Positions 53,201 to 61,610 of a stretch of 64,000 bases of DNA are shown here, one piece after another. How positions within the stretch are numbered: the stretch's first letter is position 1; each line of letters begins with the position of its first letter. The notes under the pieces were generated by a model. The model was not told where the DNA came from. It searched no databases and saw only the letters and a list, made by a program, of their open reading frames with translations. Source of the DNA: Symbiodinium microadriaticum (taxonomy: Eukaryota > Sar > Dinophyceae > Suessiales > Symbiodiniaceae). A program made the translations under genes and the position numbers. The DNA lies in NCBI GenBank assembly GCA_001939145.1, contig LSRX01000008.1, positions 893,150 to 957,149 of the forward strand, in the 5' to 3' direction.

Positions 53201-55971
53201 CTCAGCGAACCTACTGAGGAGACTTTGGAGGCTCATAAGTGGCATCAGAAACCTCCTCTTAAACTCTGAACCCTCATCTTGATGGTAGAAGTTGTGGCTC
53301 GTTTGCTTGTCGCTAGGTTCATTTGCTTCGGAGACGATGGATCCAGTCCGGACCCTGGCTGTCGAGTTGTGCAGTCCCTACATGCCAAACCGACTCCATA
53401 AAAGCCGTCGCTCTGAATGGGGAGAGAATGTTGATGGCCAACAAAAAGCCATGACAAGTGAGCATTCCTGTCGGCAAGCAGTTTCAAGCAATGCAGGTGC
53501 TTCACCATCATCAGTACGTTGAGGCATACCTAGACGGGAGTGCCCGAACAACTAAGCAGGCAAAGCCCATGTAAACCCATGAAAGCTTCGGTCAACATTT
53601 GACCTACAAGGTTTAGGGTTTACTGTTATCCGAAGCCTGTCGTCTCTTAATGTACTTGGGTTCGGCAGCGAACGCGAAGACCTTGGGGCTTTGTGAGAGC
53701 CGTTGGGTGGACTGTTCTAAGGGTCGAAAAGACAGGACAGGGTCGAAAGGGACAGCACAGGGTTGGCCCCAAACCTTGAACCCTCAGCTGCTGCCTGAAT
53801 TTGAAGTTTTTAACCCACGAGCCGGCAAATAAGGATTGTGAATGATTGTGGAGGGTTTATGGGCCCTTAGATCCGGATGACGACATGGTACTTGAAGGTT
53901 ACATTGCATTGTAGATGTGCGTCGGGTTACCAGAAACACTGTGTCAACGCCATTGATGCCAAATCATTCTGGAATATCAACCCGGCTTAGCGCCCACCCT
54001 GAACCTTAGGCCCCAAACCCCAAAACGCCCCACAGAACATAACAACTTAGAAGCTGGAATGTTGGCGGTTGGTTGACTCTAAACCCTAAACCCTAAACCC
54101 TAAACCATGAGCCTTGCCTGCTGCGCGCGGGTGTGAGAGTCGAAACCCTAAACCCTGGCTCTCTACGACCAAAAGCCTCGGATGCATTGTCCGAGACTGT
54201 GAGCCGAAACGTCTAGGCCGCTTGGTTAGCCTGCACTACATCGACTTAGAGGCTGGCTATGAGGTTGATGCCCCGAACGGCATTGAAGGCTTCAGGCTGT
54301 AGGAGTCTAGGGTTTGGGGTTTAGGGGCCTATGGTTCAGGAGTGCAGGGTTGAGGAGTTTAGGATTTAGGGTCTTTACATCCTCGCATTGAACCCCACAG
54401 TTGAAATCCTATATCTAAGGCCGGATCATGACTTTTGCTGTCGAGCCCAGCCTGCTCCGCAGTCAAAAATACCAAGATCTACACAGAGTGTTTGGGATGA
54501 GAGCCACGGCGTCTAAAAAGGGCAGACGGCCGATAAACCATCAGTAAGTGGCAAAGCACTCACTCAAGAGGTTTTTACAGATAAGCACTCACATTTAGTG
54601 TTCCTGTTGCTGCTGAGCTTCCGTTCGCATGCCAGCTGAACGCCAATCTTCGTTTACTACACGCTCTGCATGACCTGCAACTGGATGCCCGATATGGGGC
54701 TCCTGCAGTATGTCCTGGTGCGTGTTGACCGATTTGCGACATGTTCCTGGATTCCTGGAACCCAAGTTTAAGCTTTGCTCTGGGGCCCTTGCTAGGACGA
54801 AGGTTACTTCAGTCTTTGTCCAAGGGCAAGGGTTCTGTTCGGAGGAAATTGAAAAACTCCAATAACGGGAAGGGGCTGGGGCTCGCTGAGGTTCAGAGTG
54901 CAGGGTCCCGGTTTAGTTCTGCGGATTAGGTGGGCTCGTCAGGTAAAACAAGATTTCGGCGTGGAAGACACCGAACCAACCAATGCATGGTTGAACGATC
55001 TATTCCAAAATTGGGATGTAGTGCTGCCGGTCGTGCTTGTTGCCTCGCAGATTGATGGAGCGAGTTAAAGCGAATGAGTGTTTCGCAGGAGAGCTGTAGA
55101 GTGTCGCCTGTTCTCAAGACACTACCAAGCTGTTCGCCTTTGAGCTCGGGGTGGCCTCAAGCCCCGGAACCCTGCTCCTTGCGGAGTTTGCAAAATTCTC
55201 TGGCGCCAGGAGCAATCTCCATGGTGGACTATGGTCACCCCTTGCTGCCCCGGGTCTGAATAATGAAGATCCTGATGGGTTGAAGTAGGGCAAGTGGGGT
55301 TTATATTCTGGATTCGTGTTGGTTTCGCTGCTGAACATGGGGATACCCTAACCCCTAAACCCTAAACTAGACTCCCGATCACATGCTGATTTCTGAATTC
55401 GCAAAGCTGAAGGCTGAAGGCGAAGCACGCTGCATTCATGCATGAAGGCATGCATGTATGCATGCATGGTTGGTGGGACACATGAATGAATGAATGTATG
55501 TACGTATGTATGTATGTATTTATGTATGTATGTATGTATGTATGTAATTATGTAAGTATGTATGTAAGTATGTATGTATGTATGCATGCTGTAGGTAGGT
55601 AGATAGGTAGGTACGTAGGTAGACAGGTAGGTATGCATGCATGTATGTATATGTATAGTTATGTACATAGGTGCGTATGTATGTATTTGGCCAGGCAGGC
55701 CGGTAGGCAGGTAGGCAGGTAGGTCGGTGGGTAGGTAGGAAGTTAGGTAGGCAGGCATGTAGGCAGGCAGGTATGCAGGCATGTATGTCTGTCTGTATGT
55801 ATGTATGTATGTCTGTAAGTATGCATGTAAGTATGTATGTATGTATGTATGTATGTATGTATGTACGTATGTATGTTTGTGTATGTATGTGTATGTAGGT
55901 GTATGTAGGTGTATGTAGGTGTGTGTGTGTAGGTGTCTATGTGTCTATGTGTATGTGTGTGTATGTGTGTG

Positions 55972-56005
<34 letters not shown>

Positions 56006-59000
56006 CAGGGCTTCAGGGTTTAAGGCAAGCCCAATGGGTTAAGATCCGAGTAGCCCGAAGTTTCTATGAACAGTCCACTCCGCGCCCCAGTTTGATCCCG
56101 TGGGTTTAGATAAAAGATTTCGGTTGTGTTGCTGCGAAGCCGCACAGATCTCAATCCTGCCGGGCAAAAAAGGTAACCAACCTCCATCAGCTCGAATCAG
56201 TCGCAGCGCCTCGCCTGCCGGGCAGTTTTGTGGGTGTAGCTTGTCACTGGAGACTTCGCAAAGCTAATGAGTTTAAGGTGTCGGATGGGTTTGGGGTATC
56301 GGGTTCCCACAACTTTTACGAGAGCATTCGGGGTAAGGTTTTTTTGGGTTCTTGCAGAAAGGAGCGTCATTTGGTGGAGCCGCGTTTAAAGCTAAAGTCC
56401 CTTTTTTGCTGAAATCCGGATGACGTTTTAGCAAAGTTGCTTCTCGCCAGGCCAGGGCAGCAGAAGCAGCTTGGGGGGGTTAAGCTCTAACGATTCAGGT
56501 GGCATTCGGTAGCTTGTGGTGTCACTGTTGACCCTACTTGGAGGATCTTGGGACTTAGTAAGTAGGGTTATAAGTACCTTAATTGGGGTTATAAGTAAGT
56601 AAAACTATAGTTACCTTATTTATAACCTCAGTTACTAAGTCCTATGATCCTTTAAGTATAGATCCTAATTCCTAAACCCGCTCGGATGCTTTCCGCCGGG
56701 TCCCTGGCTTGATTTAGCCTTTGGAGAACTCAGAAAGTAGGGATCGAGGATCTATCCCTAAGGCTCTAAGGACTCATATAACAAGGGTTTTGGGCCCGAA
56801 GACCCTACTATATAAGGCCTTTGGGCTATTCGAGCCTTGGGGTATGTGGTGCTTAGAAAACCCTGAACCCTAAACACCTAAACCTGAAACTTTTGCGCCC
56901 TATAAACCCAAAACCGTAAACCTTAAACCCCGACATGCGTATGTGGGAGCGGATCCGACATGTCATGGGCACGAGCTGGATGTGTCTTTCCTGTTGGGAT
57001 CTGCGCCGCGTTATCAAGCAGAGTGTGGCGATTGCAGAGGTATGCATAGACAGGTTTCTAGATTGCCATCCCTGGTGCCTATCGGTCCAGCAATCCTGAA
57101 TGGAAGCCGGGCTCGCGGCGACTGCGGCAACATCTCCGATTTGCCAATTGGCTCGGGTCGTGGTGCTCGGAAGGCTGATCAGGACAAGCAGCCCGCTCAA
57201 GTGGCCGCAGAGTTTAGGGGTTTAGGGTGTAGGGCTTTCGTGTTTTAGGGCTTAGGGCTTTTGGGGTTTACGGTTGAGGGCTTCAGGGGTTTAGGGTTTA
57301 GAGCTCTGCAACTCAACCGCTGCTCCTCTGAGATCGTTTGTGCCGTCCGTCGACGCCAACCCCACCGAACCCTAACCCCGAAAGTACTCGGAGCCTCATG
57401 GGTCATTAGGGGTGCAAGTAGTGGAAGCGCCTCAGGTTGGCATGCATTCAATAATACACGAACCTTGCACTTACAGTTGTTTCACCAACCCCGGCCTAAC
57501 TATCACAACCTTTTTATGCTAGCCTGAACCTTCAGATGCTTAGAGGTGGTAGTCTTCTTCGGATGAGTTCCTTTACGGCTCCGTACGCCCAAAGATAAGG
57601 ATTCATGCAACAGCCGGGGGTTCGTTGCTTCAGACCTGACATCCCAAACCCTGAATCTGGGTTGCTGAATAGCACCCTTTTGCCCTTTTTCTTTTTGGGT
57701 TCCCTGGTTAATTAAGACCTAACAGTAGGAAAGAGGGTACTTGATATTATTACAGAAAGGGCTACTCAGGAACCTAGGAGACGTAGGTCCTGACCTTCAA
57801 TCCGTGTCCCAAATCCTACAGCCCGCACGGAAGCTTAAGGACCAAACAACCCTCAACAGTAAGTGCCCTATACCCTTATATTATGAATCCCTATTATGGT
57901 ATATGAACCGTAAACCCTTTTAGGGTTCTTTTCGTCTTTAAGGAATCCTTGGAGAGTCTCGATAAAGCCCTAAATCATCAAGATCCGATCTTTAAAGCAA
58001 GTCATGGTCATCCAGAAAGATGATGCTGCCACGAAGGGTCACGGTGAACTTGCCTCGCCGGTATACGAACGCAGCTCAACATGTTTGAATGCGCTAAACA
58101 TTTTTAAGTTACTTAAGCTCCTTTGTTACCTTTCTGTTTCAGCCTTGGCAAGATCCCGGTCAGGGATGGCCAGGGCGCCTAGAAGCCACGCGCCAGAAGA
58201 TGACCAACTGACACAGAATTGGGGAGGGGCGGTGGCGGCATGGGGGTGGGGCAGGGTCGTTCGAAAGGTTGTAAAGCCGAAAGCCGAGGCCCTAAAACAC
58301 ACGAAACTGCAATCATCGAACTTTTGAGTGTTAGATGGCATGAACAGCCAAGGAGCCCAGCTGAGCGATGCTGGGCGAATGAGACTCGGCACTTAGTTTG
58401 GCTTTGGGGCTTACTATGTCGCTACCTTCTCGTCTTATGAACAAAAGCGTACCAACGAATAAGTATATGCGCAGATGCATGGATGTGCCTGCATGCATGC
58501 ATGCATGCATGCATGCATGCATGGATGGATGTATGGATGTATGTATTCATGCATGTATGTATGTGATTGCGCACATACACACTCGTGGGGTTGGGTAGTC
58601 TGAAGTTCAAGCAAAAGGGCTTTAGGCACAAAGGATAAGACTAGGGCTGTAGACTTTTGGAGTATAGGGGTGCTTCGGGACGCACAATAGGGCTTCAATC
58701 GGTTTTGGTTTTGTAGCGGCTCTGAGCAAACGACTGTTGATGATAGAAATCCTGCATTACCTGAAGCACCCTTAACTATGGGAATTCTGGTATATTCTTT
58801 ATTATGGGAAATGCAGGATTTGTACCATCAACCGTAAGACTTGGTCTGCGTCTTCAGACTGCTTAATACGTAGAATAGATCCATACGAGGAGCCGGAATC
58901 CTGCCTACTCTGCAGTTTAGGGTTTAGGGTTCATGGGTTTTGGGGTTTAGGGTTTAGGGTTCATGGGTTTTGGGGTCTACCATATACCATCCCAAAGCCC

Positions 59001-59764
59001 TTGTCTGCATCTTCAGCGCTCCACGTTGCCCATACAATGGGTTACCTCTGCTATGGTTGAAAAGGGATACTAACCCAATACACAGGTAAACCGGTTTTCA
59101 CTGGCTGATGTCTACCTTGCCGGGTTTAGGGCTGACAGGCTTTAGGGTATGCGGCTCAGAGCAGTTATGGCGCCGTCTCTGAAGATGGCTCCTGAGAAGC
59201 ACTTGGCCGGACGGCCTAATCTGATTCCTAAAGCTCCAGGGACAGGGGCAAAGCCCATGCAGTAAGTAATCCTCAGACTGCTACGGTGCTGGGTGAGCAG
59301 TGATGTAGACAGAGGTGTCCGCACAGCCTAGAGACAGAGAGCCCTTGCTCCCCGGCAGAAGGCGTATCAGTCCTTCGAGCAGTGTACTATAGAGGCCTTA
59401 ATAATTACCAATACTATTTTAGGCTTTCCTTATTATAAGTATAGTATACTATACCCCAGAACCGTATTCTCCTGACTAAGGCCCCTAATTTTGCAGTCCA
59501 AAACCCCACATTCGAAGCCCGAGGGATAGGGGTGCAACAAACTAAGTTAGGATCAATAAATTGATTTTAAATTAGGATCAAAAAATTAAGCCACCAAAAA
59601 GAAGGGTAACAAGGAAGGAAGGAAGGAAGGAAGGAAGGAAGGTGTACTGTACATGCAAGCACACATACACACATAAATGCATGCATAGATAGTACATTTC
59701 GCATACGATATGTGCCTGAGAACAAACACTACATGCACACTTCTGCACACACACACATATACAT

Positions 59765-59798
<34 letters not shown>

Positions 59799-60149
59799 GC
59801 ATGCATGTTGTGTATACGTATATGTGCAGAGCGAGAGAGAGAGAGAGAGAGAGACAGAGCGTACATGCGCAGATGTTCCATATAAATATTTAAATATGCG
59901 TGCATGTATGTACGTATGTACGTACGTACGTACGTACGTATGTATGTATGTATGTATGTATGTGTGTATGTATGTATGTATGTATGTATGTATGTATGTA
60001 TGTATGTATGTATGTATGTATGTGTGTAATTTATGCATGTATGTATGTATGTATGTATGTATGTACGTATGTATGTGTGTGTATTTATGTATGTCTGTCT
60101 GCATGCATGTAGGTGTGTATGTATGTATGTTTGTATTGTACTACTACTG

Positions 60150-60207
<58 letters not shown>

Positions 60208-61226
60208 GACGACGACGACGACGACGACTGCTATTGCTGCTCGACCACTACGACCAGTTTATCTTTTTTGATCCTAGTTTCATTTGTTTCGATCTCTCAG
60301 TCCTAGACATTATGCAACCCTGTTGTGTTTCTGCTGGTTAATTCTTTGAGATACTTTTTACATTATTTTTCGTTGTTGTAGTTTAACCTTTTTGATCCTA
60401 AAAAACTTTTTTGACCCGTAACCCATAAACCCGAAACCCCTGCAAAAGCTTTGAGCCTCCTTCTCTCCTATCTCCAACCGTCAGAAGCCAAACCTCGAAA
60501 GCCCAGGTGGGTCTTCGGTGGCTATGGAGACAACCGCACGGGGCCGACCCGTGCTTTTGGTTGGGGGGGGGTGCGGTGGAGCTTAGGGCTGAGGGTACAA
60601 GACACAAGGTCAAAGTACTCAAAGAGTAAGAAGAACGTCTTTCTGATGTCTTGAAGGCTTACAGCAGAATATACTTTGAAGCGCTTGTATCCGTTGGGGG
60701 TTTAAGGTTCGACGGCTCAGAGTGCACAGATATTTCTAGGGTTTCCCGGCATCAATAACGCCACATAAGGCGCTATCTTGTTTTTTGCACACTCACTCTA
60801 TCGGCCCAGGGCTTACATAGTTTGAGGAGTAGATTTTTTGATGACTTGCCGTGATGGTCGGCCTTCGTAAAGTGGTTTGTGACAGGCTTGACCCACATGA
60901 TCTGATGATGTTTGAACTTGTCAGCTTTGATAAAGGCTTTGTGGTGTTTGCATGAGACTTTGGCACTCATAACTTACTGGACTTTGGAGCTCTGATGAAC
61001 CTCACTTGTTGCCACATCTGTGGGAAGGAGGGGGGTAAGTTGGACTGATAAATCGTATAGGCTCTTAAAGTCTTACTTGACGTTTCATTGCTTCTTACTG
61101 GTACGAACAAGTAGGGCCTCATGCGCCATAAATTCTGGTACGTAGAAGCTTATTCACGTTCCGTCAGAACTGTGCCTAGAAGTAGCATGCGCTTGCAGGT
61201 CGGGACCCCATGTGTATATATATATA

Positions 61227-61294
<68 letters not shown>

Positions 61295-61578
61295 GATAGA
61301 TAGATAGATCAGTTCCCGCGAATTTCGTAGCGTTTCGCTTTTGGGCGTGATGCTAACCTTACTAAATTAATCGGGAAGGTGAACCGAAAACCCAAAACCC
61401 GAAACTTCCTTTGGGCCATGGAATGCAGCAACACGGGTAAAACCAAAACCTAACCACCAGCCCAATGAATCTTGCACTCCCAACTTCGAAGGCGGCCCTG
61501 CCAACAGCCGAATCGCGTCAGAACGAGCAGTTCATGCGTGAAAAAGTATTTGCTTACAGTACATATATATATATATAT

Positions 61579-61610
<32 letters not shown>

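Noticed and set aside
59586-60341. Open frames rich in His-Thr-Tyr, Met-Tyr-Val-Cys or poly-Leu/poly-Tyr
   Set aside because: Translation of GTAT, TAC and GAC microsatellites on both strands.
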